Made by a program: the position numbers and the translations under genes
DNA from: Fulvia fulva
Taxonomy: Eukaryota > Ascomycota > Dothideomycetes > Mycosphaerellales > Mycosphaerellaceae
NCBI RefSeq assembly: GCF_020509005.1
Contig: NC_063012.1
Span: 2,666,001 to 2,730,000, forward strand
Direction of reading: 5' to 3'
DNA length: 64,000 nucleotides
Shown: one piece after another, positions 11,513-21,596 of the stretch
Layout of the letters: the number at the start of each line of letters is the position of its first letter
How positions within the stretch are numbered: the first letter of the stretch is position 1
Notes under the pieces: model-generated
What the model was told of the DNA's origin: nothing
Databases searched by the model: none
Seen by the model: only the letters and a program-made list of their open reading frames with translations

Positions 11513-12317
11513 CTAGTCGGCGCGACACACAATTCGAATAGACCTCACAGTAGTAATGTCGTTGTCACGGCATGTGTTCTCAGCCTGGGCCTCCAGAGAG
11601 ATGTCAAACGTCCGCTGTCCACTGCCAGTGTTGCAGTTGACGCCCTGGTAGGCATAAAGTCGGCAACGGTCAGGTAGCTGAAGACCATCGGGATAGTCTT
11701 GGAAGAGCAGACTGTTGACCCTAATATCGGAGAAACGGACGCAGGTGCTGGTGGTCTCTTGATCTTCGATAAGTTCGGGAGCCAGGAGAAGCACGAGCTC
11801 GCCGTTAGCATCCTGGAAGTCGTTGCGACGGCTGGCTTGGCAGTTGTCTTGCTCAAAGCCGTACACGGCGTAGACACCTGGGAAGGCAGATGCAGACGGG
11901 GTTGCGGTGGAGGTGGTCGTGGAGGTGGAGGTGACAGTAAAGGTGTTTGTGGATACTGGACGACTGATGATTGAGGTAACAGTTCTAGTGGTCGTGGTAG
12001 CTGGACGACGAGTGGTCGTGGTGACACGGATGGTTCGGACGGAGGTCGTGGTGACTGTAGTCCTTGGGCGGGTGATAGTCGCGGTGGTTGTGGCGCAACG
12101 AGTAACGTAGAGAGTGGGAGTGCCGTTGTTTCTTCGAGTCGAAGTCGTCGCACGACAACTGCTGCTACGGGTGGTGGTCGGATCAGGGCGACGAGCTTCC
12201 TCGTCACCGTCGTTCTGAGCGAGGACAAGGCTGGCGAACGCCAATGCGAAGAAAGTCTGGAAGGGATCAGCAGTGAAAGCAAAAGAGAGATGGATGGATT
12301 TGTACTTTGAACAGCAT
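11513..12317 (-). CDS. Thr-rich secreted protein with C-terminal Cys domain
   Basis: Exon 1 is only 12 nt (12306-12317, MLFK); a 49-nt intron leads to exon 2 at 11513-12256, for 251 residues. After splicing the N-terminus is MLFKTFFALAFASLVLAQ, a clear signal peptide ending in an Ala-Gln cleavage context. Residues about 30-125 are dominated by Thr with Arg, Val and Ser, a likely O-glycosylated stalk. The C-terminal domain of about 120 residues has six cysteines (for example in FEQDNCQASRRNDF, TCVRF, RCRLY, GVNCNTGSG, TCRDN, IVCRAD) and probably folds with disulphides. No family is recognised; a cell-wall or apoplastic protein is the natural guess. The first four codons are needed for the signal peptide. 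Confidence 0.8.
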
Positions 12318-13257
12318 CGTAGTGAATGTGAATATCAGAAGATGTGATGTAGGTGCCCGTTGTTTGCGACTGACGATTGTGCTTGTTCCTGCATTTAGAC
12401 GGCCTTCTCGGAGACTCTTATACATCTCGACGACGTCCGACTCTTGGTGCATCGCATTCGCGAGCTGGGAAGCATTATCGTCTGAGCAGCCACTTCGATA
12501 CCGTCTGTAATACGATCAGCTTATCTGGGGAACGTTCTGAACAGGCTGCGTAGCACAAAGCAGCCACCTCCATGGGGCATCAAAGAACATGTCGGGTCCT
12601 GGACCTGGTCGCCACAAGTGTGGAAGTAAGGCACGAAGCAAAGCTGAGCAGATCAGTCTTCTAGATCCAAGCCCATCGTGCGGCTGTCAGGAGAATGCCG
12701 ACATATGGGCTGAGCTGCATGGACGTTGTCCCACGGTGGTGCTGTCATGATACAGGAGGCGTCCAGACATCAACAGCGGCAAGACAACATCGTTTGACGG
12801 GCTTCGTATCAGGTACCATCCGGGCAAGAAATGTTTCTCAGCCGAGAATAGATGTCCCTTGCGAACGATCTCAACATCAATGATGGCTGTCAACCTGAGC
12901 GGAGTTGCTCGCCATTATGCTGCCAGCTGGTGTTGGAGTCGTGGCGACCGAGCAAGACCACCAGGCACAGGTGATCTGTCAGCGCGTACAGTGGCTTTCG
13001 ATAGTTCGTTCAGGCAACAGCGAGGACCGTGTGGTCACGGTGTGACAATATGGTCAACGAAGCCATGACTTGCTAGTTGTTGCAAGCGCACTGTCATGCT
13101 CGTGCGTGGCAATCATGGTCGAACGTGAAGCGCTCATGGTACCAAGACATCGTGGTATGAGGGTTCGAGATGGCGGCTGCGCACCTCGACGGCTCTTTAT
13201 ATCGTTCCGATGCAGGCTTGACTGTTGCCGCCACTTCACGATGCTTGGCTGGTCATC
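12318..13257. other. intergenic
   Basis: Only short, overlapping frames without coding signature. It probably contains the promoter of the secreted-protein gene. Confidence 0.4.
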
Positions 13258-13689
13258 TTACTTGGCGGCCTGCGATGTTCCTCGACCGATGTAGGCCTCC
13301 GTGGCGCGAGGTGAGCCCTTCCAGTAGCCACGACAGGTTTCGTGGTGGTCATTGGCGAGGCCAAAGTAGTCTGCGTGTGTTATACTGAAGCTTGTCCTGC
13401 CGAGAAGCCGCAAGGGAGCCCGCTGGGAGTCGTCCTGGCATTTGCCTCCAGGTACTGCAGATGGGCTTACCGTGCAATACTCGTAGCGCACCCTCAGAAG
13501 AGCAGTGCTCGGAAATACAAGACTACCTAGTGGCACTCCTTTGCCAGTGCTCACTTCCGCCAACAATTTCGAGCAATCGTCCAGCTCCTCAAGTGCGGTC
13601 GTGGTTGGGGCGATGTTTTGCCGGTGGCCACTGCTTCTGATCAGCGTAAAGTGTACGGTTGGTGCAGCGTTTACACTTGGAAATGGCAT
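13258..13689 (-). CDS. possible small hypothetical gene
   Basis: An ATG-started frame of 143 residues with no signal peptide and no recognised domain. The segment TALEELDDCSKLLAEVSTGK and the following PLGSLVFPSTALLRVRYEYC weakly recalls a LysM-like or cysteine-bearing secreted protein, which would make this a remnant. A donor-like GTAAGC lies near the middle, but joining it to a nearby acceptor shortens the frame. It may be a chance frame. Confidence 0.2.
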   Translation of the reverse strand: MPFPSVNAAPTVHFTLIRSSGHRQNIAPTTTALEELDDCSKLLAEVSTGKGVPLGSLVFPSTALLRVRYEYCTVSPSAVPGGKCQDDSQRAPLRLLGRTSFSITHADYFGLANDHHETCRGYWKGSPRATEAYIGRGTSQAAK

Positions 13690-13943
13690 GCTCAGTATCG
13701 AAATGTCAAAGGTCTGGCGTCCGTGTCAGTGTATCGATTGGAGTCTATGCTCGCAAGAATGAGAGACGTGCGAGAATTGCATGTGATAGGTGAACATGTC
13801 TCTGGAGCTTTTTCGCCAGATACTCATGGACGTGGGAAGTGAAAGAAGGCGGATGTCGCTCGCCGTGTATTGACCTTTTGACTTGCTAGCAACCGACGGG
13901 TATCCCTGTTCTTCCATCTTTCCATTCGTCCCACGCTACCACT

Positions 13944-14610
13944 CTACTGCTCAGTCTGGAAGTAGTTGAGCAGGATGGAGCGCTCCTGCGACTCCTCACC
14001 CCAGTCCTTGACGACGACGCACGAGCAGTTGACGACCTTGCGAGCGTTGCCCTCGCGGTCGATCTGGCCTGTAATCGCAACACAGTCAGTAAAATATTCT
14101 CACCACCCATCTCTCAGATATCGGTATGAACTCACAAAGACCAGCCCACTCTCCCAACTGCTTGCCATCCGGAACCTTGATGAGAGGAATCTTGTGCTCG
14201 CCGCAAAGAGCAACGACCAACTTCTTGTAAGCCTCCTCCTCGCATGCCTCGTTGAGCACGCACATGTGTGCCTGGCGGCGGTCGAGGGCCTTGCTGGCCT
14301 CGCGCAGACCGCGGGCGAGACCGTCGTGGATCAGGGCGATCTTGAGAACACCCTTGAGGGCGTCGAGGACAGACATGCTGCCGCCCTGGGCGGAGCTGTC
14401 GGCGGTGACTTCGACCTCATCGGCGGCGACGACTTCTTGGGTTGGCTCTTCTCCGTCCGACTAGAGGGTGCAGTGTTAGTATGGGCGCCTGAAGGGAGGT
14501 GGTGGTGGTGGTGGCATTGGGGGTGGGCGTGTGCTTGTGGTGTCGGGTCTCGTGCGTGGGTGTATTTGCTGCGAAAAGTGTGATGGTGGTGCACACATCA
14601 GACCTACCAT
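13944..14610 (-). CDS. RPS12: 40S ribosomal protein eS12 (RPS12)
   Basis: Three exons (14608-14610, 14136-14460, 13944-14068) give 150 residues, near the usual fungal size of about 145. The first coding exon is just the ATG, followed by a 147-nt intron with a GTG-rich run. The protein starts [19 protein letters not shown] and has the L7Ae-like fold signature: [58 protein letters not shown] and, across the last intron, [19 protein letters not shown]. It ends with [18 protein letters not shown]. It is part of the beak of the small ribosomal subunit. It is divergent from AIM18, with 280 bp between the start codons. An intron right after the start codon is common in fungal ribosomal protein genes. 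Confidence 0.96.
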
Positions 14611-14890
14611 CTTGAATGCTCTGTTGACGCTTGTTCAATTGATATCGCAACCTCCTCAAAGAGCGCTGGGTGTTGAAGAAATGTAGGGTCTGTCTGTCTT
14701 GTTGCTAACGGAAGAGACTCTCGATCCTCCAATTATCGCGCCTGCCAAACTGGTGGTGCATCGGCTGCCAAGCCGGAACGCCGAAGAATCGCCGCCGCCT
14801 CCTCCGCAATGTTGCCCTCGAGCTGCTGCTTGACGTCCACTTGTCGATGCTGACCTGTTCATTCACTTTGTACATTACATCAACCACAAT

Positions 14891-16246
14891 ATGGCATCGT
14901 CGACGAGAGTTGCCATGAGGCTGTTGTCTCCGCGCATCCAATGCCTTCAGCGCCCGGCTCGCTGCGCAACACAGATCCGACACGCCTCGCGATACAGCAA
15001 CCCAGCCAAGCGGAGCTTCACCGCAGCACCAGCCGCGGCACCTTCTTTCGTCGCGCAGTCTGCGCTACCACCTCATATATACGCAGAGCAAGATGCAGTT
15101 AGGAACCCGCTTGACGCTCGGGCAGCCCAGCTCGCTCATGAGGAAAAGCGCCAGTACCATATCAGGCGAATGCGTTTCGCTGGTATTGGCTTGTTGTTGA
15201 GCATCTTTGGACTGGCTATGGTCTTGTACAACCTCGATCTGGACGATATGGAGCAGGCCGAACTGAAGAGGAAGAACAAGCAGCAGCTGGACGCATCAGA
15301 CGATTCGAACAAGCAGTTTCAGGGCAAGGAGGTCGAGATCATCGGTGCTGGTGAGGACAAAAGAATAGTCGCGCGAGGACCTGGAGGCGAGGTAGAGCTT
15401 GTGGAAACTGGTACCAGCAGTGTGCCGCACTTCCCGAGAACGATACATCTTCCCACTTCTCCCGAATCTGCTCCAGCGAAGGCTGCGGCTGGGACTGATG
15501 TGCCGGGCTTGAACGAAGGCACCAATGCTGGTAACATTCAGAATCAGGAAGAGTATACTTTGCTCGGGCTAGGTATCCGGACAGTATCGTTTCTGGGGAT
15601 CCAGGTATACGTGGTGGGCATGTACATCAGGACACAGGACATCAGCGCGTTGCAGGAGAAGCTGATCCACGTCATCAACGAGAGCGCATCAACTTTGATC
15701 CCATCGGAGAAAGAGGAGCTGAAGAAGCGACTGTTGGACCCCAGCGGAAGTCGCGAAATCTGGCAAGAGCTGTTGAAAGTGCCCGGGCTGAAAACAGCAT
15801 GGCGTGTCGCACCCACGAGGAACACCGACTTTGGGCACTTACGGGATGGTTGGATCACTGGTATAACGAATCGCACTCGAGAAGCGAAGCAACTCGCGAA
15901 GGGCGTCGAGACCGAATATGATGCTGAGGACTTCGGCCAGGCGATCGGTAGCTTCAAGAGCCTCTTCGCAGGTGGGAAGGCGCCGAAGGGGTCCGTCATG
16001 ATCTTGGCGCGAGGCACAACGGGCAACATGGACGTCTGGTTCCAGGCGAAGCCAGGCGCGAGTGGGAAGGACAAACAAATGCAACTCTTGGGAACTGTAC
16101 CGGATGAACGCATAAGCAAACTGATCTGGCTGGGGTACCTCGGTGGCGACAAGGTCAGTTCTGAGGCTGCGAGACAAGGCGTCGTGGATGGCTGTATTGG
16201 CTTCGCGGGCAGGCCCATTGGAAGTGCAGAGGCGAGAGTAGTGTAG
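14891..16246 (+). CDS. AIM18: AIM18-like mitochondrial protein with chalcone-isomerase fold
   Basis: A single exon of 451 residues. The first 45 residues are rich in Arg, Ser and Ala without acids, a mitochondrial presequence. A transmembrane helix (FAGIGLLLSIFGLAMVLYN) lies at about 97-115. The second half carries the chalcone-isomerase-like domain with LLGLGIRTVSFLGIQVYVVG and GMYI, and ends with a conserved GxxGGDKVSSEAARQGVVDG-type region. Yeast Aim18 and Aim46 are inner-membrane proteins of this fold without isomerase activity, linked to mitochondrial inheritance and heme binding in published work. Orthology is inferred from domain order (presequence, one TM, fold domain). The gene shares a 280-bp divergent promoter with eS12. 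Confidence 0.88.
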   Translation: MASSTRVAMRLLSPRIQCLQRPARCATQIRHASRYSNPAKRSFTAAPAAAPSFVAQSALPPHIYAEQDAVRNPLDARAAQLAHEEKRQYHIRRMRFAGIGLLLSIFGLAMVLYNLDLDDMEQAELKRKNKQQLDASDDSNKQFQGKEVEIIGAGEDKRIVARGPGGEVELVETGTSSVPHFPRTIHLPTSPESAPAKAAAGTDVPGLNEGTNAGNIQNQEEYTLLGLGIRTVSFLGIQVYVVGMYIRTQDISALQEKLIHVINESASTLIPSEKEELKKRLLDPSGSREIWQELLKVPGLKTAWRVAPTRNTDFGHLRDGWITGITNRTREAKQLAKGVETEYDAEDFGQAIGSFKSLFAGGKAPKGSVMILARGTTGNMDVWFQAKPGASGKDKQMQLLGTVPDERISKLIWLGYLGGDKVSSEAARQGVVDGCIGFAGRPIGSAEARVV

Positions 16247-16417
16247 AGCGGTGTGAATTTGACGCAGGCAACGCAGCCTCCACTCGCAGGCCGGATGCTG
16301 AAACATTATGATGAGAACCAAGACAAGCTTTGTATAGTATGGGAGAGTTTGAGGTTCTCGCTACTCAGCGCGGATCATATGTAGCAAACACAGCTCTCTC
16401 GTGACCCGACCCGCTCG

Positions 16418-17026
16418 ATGGCCCTCGCGGACAACTTCTACTCACCATTCGGGATCGACATCTCGAGCTTCTACTCACTTCAAACAGCATCCCCGAAGAC
16501 TCCGAGCACAACATCCTCCGTGGAAGCACCAACAATGGACCCAGAAGTGGAGAAGGATCCAGGTCGCGAGAGCGTAGACGACACAGCTATCGACTCGATA
16601 TCCAAGGACTACTGCAGAACAGCTCTGAATGCGTACGCCACTCACCTTCTCCTCCTACCTCACTGTTTCCCACTGACCCTACCTGGTCCCAGCTTCGCCT
16701 CCTTCCACGATGTCCACATCCGCTTCATCGACGGAATCACACTCCGTGGTCGCGTACACTGGAAGTTAAAGAAGGAGTGCCTGCGCGCTGCCGAGAAAGT
16801 CATGGGTGGTGCGGTCAAGCTGCTTGACGGCGATTACTCGACGGCTATGGAGTTAGTGCTTGCTAAGGAGATCGCGAGACACGTCTTTGATTTAACTGTC
16901 CATGGTAGTAACCTGTTTGACGGAGAGGAGAGGGAGACGATCGGGGTTCTCGGAGAGGTGGCTGAGGCCATGTTGGGAGATGATCTGGACGAGGAAGAAC
17001 CGAAATGTGGTCGTGGAGGAGTTTAA
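16418..17026 (+). CDS. conserved hypothetical protein
   Basis: A single exon of 202 residues. A disordered N-terminus of about 65 residues with acidic and Thr-rich segments is followed by a helical region with a proline-rich break (LLLLPHCFPLTLPGPSF), a strand-like FASFHDVHIRFIDGITLRG, and an amphipathic C-terminal part (AMELVLAKEIARHVFDL). No motif or family is recognised. The start at 16418 follows closely on the preceding gene (171 bp), so the promoter must be short or the genes share transcription. Confidence 0.55.
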   Translation: MALADNFYSPFGIDISSFYSLQTASPKTPSTTSSVEAPTMDPEVEKDPGRESVDDTAIDSISKDYCRTALNAYATHLLLLPHCFPLTLPGPSFASFHDVHIRFIDGITLRGRVHWKLKKECLRAAEKVMGGAVKLLDGDYSTAMELVLAKEIARHVFDLTVHGSNLFDGEERETIGVLGEVAEAMLGDDLDEEEPKCGRGGV

Positions 17027-17527
17027 GACTCAGTTGTCTGCCCGAGTGTCCCTGTTCCGGACTGTGGTGTGGTATGCTAAGAAGGACGGTGTTCTGGCTT
17101 TGCTGCACCCTTGGAACTTGAGACCACATGTAGAAAGCAGACACTAGCCACATGACATATTACATCCCGCCTATAGACGAATGCTACATATGATATGCTC
17201 CAACGGTAAAGTTGTCGAGCATGTGAAAGGCCGGGATGATGGCAGAGGCGTGATGTTCAGCAGGGATAGCTGCAGGGTGTGGGCCACGTGGGTGTGCAAG
17301 CCGAGGAGCTGGGAGTGAGACATGCAGGCAGGCGCTATCAAAACACTTTCTCTCAACATTTCACTTCATCTCACACATAGACTTCATCTTCTGCTACACA
17401 CTCTTCGTGCGTTTTGAGCGACGACAGGATATCGGTCTGATAGACAAAAAGACTTCCCGATTCGACTTCCGTTTGCTTCTAGCGACTTTGGACTTCTCGA
17501 CCACGTCATAATCTTCACTACCATACC
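17027..17527. other. intergenic / hydrolase promoter
   Basis: No gene is seen. The last 150 bases are CT-rich with several CTTCAC and TTCGAC runs, typical of a fungal leader upstream of the ATG at 17528. Confidence 0.4.
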
Positions 17528-18664
17528 ATGTCAAAAATGGACGCAGACGCAAATGCAGGCCTCGCTGGATCCGCCAAAAGTCATCTCCAAAATTACCTGC
17601 CCTTTCTCAAAGATGAGCACCGTGCGCCACACGAGCGAGCGCATGGCGGCATGGGACCGAAGCCGCTGACAGCGGAGGAGATCCAACGGCATCCAGAATA
17701 CCCGCATGTACACTGGAAACTGAAAGCCGACAGCAAAGGAAAGATTGATGTCGCCGCTGGCCGCGGTGGACCTTTCAAATTGGCGTACGAACTTCATGGT
17801 CATGGACCTACGAAGATCGTCTGGATCATGGGACTGGGTGGATTCATGAAGACGTGGCAACGACAGACCAAAGACTTTGGGCACAGTGAGGCTGATAAGT
17901 ATACATGTCTTGTCTTTGATAATCGAGGGATGGGTGAATCTGACAAACCTATCCTGCGATACACCACTTCAGAAATGGCGAAGGATGTAGTTGAGCTTCT
18001 GGATCACGTTGGCTGGAAAGATGAACGAAGATGCCATGTGGTGGGTATCAGTATGGGCGGCATGATATCGCAAGAACTCGCGATGCAGATTCCAGAGCGT
18101 ATATGCAGTCTAAACCTCATCTCGACGGCGCCGCGCATCGTGCGGACCCTCCCATTCATGGAGAATATTCGCAACCGGATCAACTTGATGGTGCCGAAAT
18201 CGCTAGATGACCAAATTGCCAAAGTCAAAGCAGACTGCTACTCTGCTGAATGGCTGGCAAAGGCTGACGAGACGGAACACGTTGTCGAGCCCTTCCCATC
18301 GAACGGAGACCGCTTTGCAGCGCAAGAGATCGACAAGCGCCTCTCGCCTGGCGTCTTCACGCCAAGAGGCTTCCTGTGCCAGCTCTATGCCGCTGGCTTC
18401 CATCACAAGTCAGATAAGCAGCTCAAGCAGATGGGCGATGCTGTTGGCAGGAACCGGATTTTGGTATTCCATGGTACGGGTGATCATATGATTGACTTCG
18501 TTCATGGCAAGATGTTGCTTGAAGGCTTGGGCGGCGAAGCGAGTGGTGTGACGAAGTCCTTCCACGAAGGCATGGGCCATGTGGGACCTTTCGAAATCAG
18601 GAAAGAGTTTCACAGGCTCATTGTCGATCGGATTGAGAAGACTGAAGCTCTGAACAAGGCTTGA
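17528..18664 (+). CDS. alpha/beta hydrolase
   Basis: A single exon of 378 residues. An N-terminal extension of about 75 residues precedes the hydrolase domain, which shows an oxyanion region IVWIMGLGGFMKTW, VFDNRGMGESDKP, the nucleophile elbow GISMGG (Ser about residue 177), the acid in FHGTGDHMIDF, and the catalytic His in GMGHVGPFE. The triad is complete and in order, so the enzyme should be active. Similar fungal proteins are annotated as general esterases or epoxide-hydrolase-like; the substrate cannot be told. There is no signal peptide or membrane segment, so it is probably cytosolic. The next gene begins about 770 bp away. Confidence 0.88.
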   Translation: MSKMDADANAGLAGSAKSHLQNYLPFLKDEHRAPHERAHGGMGPKPLTAEEIQRHPEYPHVHWKLKADSKGKIDVAAGRGGPFKLAYELHGHGPTKIVWIMGLGGFMKTWQRQTKDFGHSEADKYTCLVFDNRGMGESDKPILRYTTSEMAKDVVELLDHVGWKDERRCHVVGISMGGMISQELAMQIPERICSLNLISTAPRIVRTLPFMENIRNRINLMVPKSLDDQIAKVKADCYSAEWLAKADETEHVVEPFPSNGDRFAAQEIDKRLSPGVFTPRGFLCQLYAAGFHHKSDKQLKQMGDAVGRNRILVFHGTGDHMIDFVHGKMLLEGLGGEASGVTKSFHEGMGHVGPFEIRKEFHRLIVDRIEKTEALNKA

Positions 18665-19438
18665 GTCTGGAGCTTGGCGAAATCACAAGCGTCTGCCGCT
18701 GCCAGCAAGCAACCCATATTAGATGAGCCACTGCCTGATCATGAAGATACGCATGCCAAGTCAACGATGTGGCGAGGACCGTAGTGGACGTCTAGCACTA
18801 GTGGACTGCTGCGTGAGGATTTGGAGGGAGCGAAGACCGGTCAGGCTGCAAGCGATCAAGAAGAGACACGAAGACGACAAGACCATTTGATCTCTTGTAC
18901 ACCAGATGCAAGCAGAATGTCACAGCGCAAAGAGGAGGCAAGAAGACTCATTGGTCATTAAAGGTCGACGGCGCTCGAATGAGTGCTCGAGCAGCACTTC
19001 GGGCTAGACGAAGAGCAGACGCTATGGGGAGTAGGTTTGCATACGGACTGCGCGAAAGTGTGAAAGACATCGAAACATGGAAGCATCCAGAGCAGACATG
19101 TTCTTGGACTGCAGCGCAGCAAATGTCGTTCTTCACGCCCACGCGCTCGCTTAGGACATCTGTTCGTCAGCTCTGGCGATGCGAGGATCTGGGAACCAGC
19201 TCAGTGAGGCAAGTAAGGCACTCTTGAGCTTGAGAGGATCCTTTCGCAGCAGCACGGCATCGTCACAGCTCCATCCGCGGCGGCACGTTGCTCGTGCGGG
19301 GCAGCACTTCCCATCCATATACCCACGGTAGACACAAAGACATTGAACAACAACTTCGCATTTATCTTTACTCCTTCTGATCTTCAAGACCATTGGAAAG
19401 TGTTACGTATTGCAGCACAAAAGACTAACCCATCGATC
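18665..19438. other. intergenic / aldehyde dehydrogenase promoter
   Basis: Short frames only, no splice-linked coding signal. Repeated GAAGA-type purine runs occur near 18830-18880. Confidence 0.4.
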
Positions 19439-21428
19439 ATGTCTTCTCTTGGCGAGATTCAGACGAACCTTTTCATCAATGGGAAGGTAAGCTTAACAAT
19501 ACTTTTGGAGAAACATTCAGTACTTTCGTGGAAGACACTGACGCTCATTAGTATGTACCATCCTCAAGTGGTGAGACCTTGACTATAGTCTCCCCATTCG
19601 ACGACTCCGTTGTCACAGACAAAGTCCAAGTAGCCTCGGAAAAGGTAAGCATCAATAGCACCCGGCATCCCTCATGTGGCTTGTTCACGGCAGTCTACTC
19701 AGCAACCACCCACTCTCCAGGCCCTGTTCAACTCCAACTGATACCATGCCCCAATCTCTAGGACGTCGACGCCGCCGTCGTCGCCGCAAAAGCTGCCTTC
19801 CCCTCATGGCGCTCCACTTCCGGCGCAAAACGCGCCGACATCATGCTCAAATTCGCCTCTCTCCTTGAGTCCAACATCGACAAGCTCGCCCGCCTTGAAT
19901 CCGCTGCAATGGGCCAGCCCATCAGTGTTGCGAAGAAGTTTCTCCTGGGTCCGATCGCGCTGTGGAAGTACTATGCTGGGTATGCGGGTAAGGTTGCTGG
20001 GGAGAGTTTCCCGCCGGATGAGGATGGCACGTATAAGATTGTGCAGTATGAGCCGTTGGGAGTATGTGCGGGGATTTGTGCGTGGAATGTAAGTCGAGTT
20101 TTGAGATGTGATGGATATGGTGGTGAGGTGATGTACTGATGTGGTGTTGCTTTAGGGATCGCATGTGTTGGCAGCGTGGAAGATGGCGCCGGCTATGGCC
20201 ACGGGGAATACGTTTATTCTCAAGTCGAGTGAGAAATCGCCTCTTGCTCTCACGGCGTACGGCGACTTGATCAACGAAGCTGGCTTTCCTCCAGGTGTGA
20301 TCAATGTTTTGACGGGTGCTGGACCTGTAGGATCTCTCCTAGCATACCATATGGACATTGCGAAGATTGCGTTCACGGGCTCCGCGGTAGCAGGTCGGAA
20401 AGTCATGGAGGCGGCGAGCAAGTCCAACCTCAAACACGTATCGCTTGAGCTTGGAGGCAAGTCACCGGCTCTTATTTTCGACGATGCGAATCTCGAGAAC
20501 GCAGTAGAGCACAGCTCCACGTCTTTCTTACGAAATTCGGGACAGATCTGCTTTGCCGCCAGCAGGGTGCTGGTCCAGGAAGGTATTGCACCAAAGTTCA
20601 TCGAAGCTATCAAGACGGCTTTCGAGAAGGCCGATGAGAAGATGGGAGATCCGAATCTGGAGGATACGGCATTCGGACCTTTGGCGGACAAGAAGCAATT
20701 CGAGAGGGTCATGAGCTTCATGACTGGTGCCAGGGAGGAAGGTGTCCAAGTCCTAGTCGGTGGCGAGAGGAAGGGTGACAAGGGCACCTTCGTAAGGCCC
20801 ACGATTTTCTTGAATCCGGATCTGAAGAGTAAGGTAAGTCAGCAAGCATATTCTAGGCCTTTCGGTCACTTGGATGAGGATACTTACACGACGCCACAGG
20901 TCTACACTGATGAGATCTTCGGACCCGCCATCTCGTTGCGGACGTTCAAGGATGAGGAGGAAGCGATCGCTCTCGCAAATGATACAACCTACGGCCTTGG
21001 ATCAACGATCTATACCTCTGACATTGCGCGTGCCCTCCGCGTGGCGACTCAGATCGAGGCAGGGACTGTTGGCATCAACTCTGCTTTTGCAACCAATGCT
21101 CAGACCCCATTTGGAGGCTTCAAGCGTGAGTCAATCCTACGGAGCACATACAGTTGTGGTGGAGCTAGCAGTGTTTCGAAGCTGCTCGGTCGTGTCATAC
21201 ACACGACGACGCGCACGACAGCAGACCCCTATAGGGCGTTGCTGAGCGATGCTGTTAGCTCTGCTGCGACTGTACAGCTCACCCCAGCTCGATACCAAGT
21301 ACTGACCACCTCATGTTTTAGAATCCGGATATGGTAGAGAGTCGGGCATCGAAGGATTGAAGGAGTACGTGCAAGCGAAGACGATTCACATAAACTTGAA
21401 CGTACCGCCGCCAAAAGTGGCACAGTAG
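19439..21428 (+). CDS. NAD(P)-dependent aldehyde dehydrogenase
   Basis: Six exons (19439-19486, 19552-19644, 19762-20088, 20156-20833, 20900-21125, 21322-21428) join in phase to 492 residues, the normal family length. Landmarks are the N-terminal LFINGKYVPSSSGETL, the cofactor-domain GNTFILKSSEKSPL, GSAVAGRKVMEAA (Rossmann loop), the general base Glu in VSLELGGKSPAL, the nucleophile Cys in NSGQICFAASRV, EIFGPAISLRTF, and the C-terminal FKQSGYGRESGIEGLKEY, which is created only by splicing the last 196-nt intron. The enzyme oxidises an aldehyde to an acid; fungal members of this group act on acetaldehyde or other small aldehydes, but the substrate is not fixed by sequence. No presequence is visible, so a cytosolic location is likely. 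It converges on the next gene with 168 bp between stops. Confidence 0.93.
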
Positions 21429-21596
21429 GGCCGGATGGCTGTAGTAAAGCGCCATTGAGTATGAGGCGCCAGCGATGTGCACTTTCGTTAGCGATCTGAA
21501 GGTTTCCAGTACATGCCTCATTCCGCAGCTCAAGAACAAATGCTGGCGTTATTTTGCTTTCATTCACCCCAAATCAGCAGAGATGGCTAGCGCCCA

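Noticed and set aside
17528..21428. Hydrolase, aldehyde dehydrogenase and neighbours as a metabolic gene cluster
   Set aside because: No synthase-type core enzyme, transporter or cluster regulator lies beside them.
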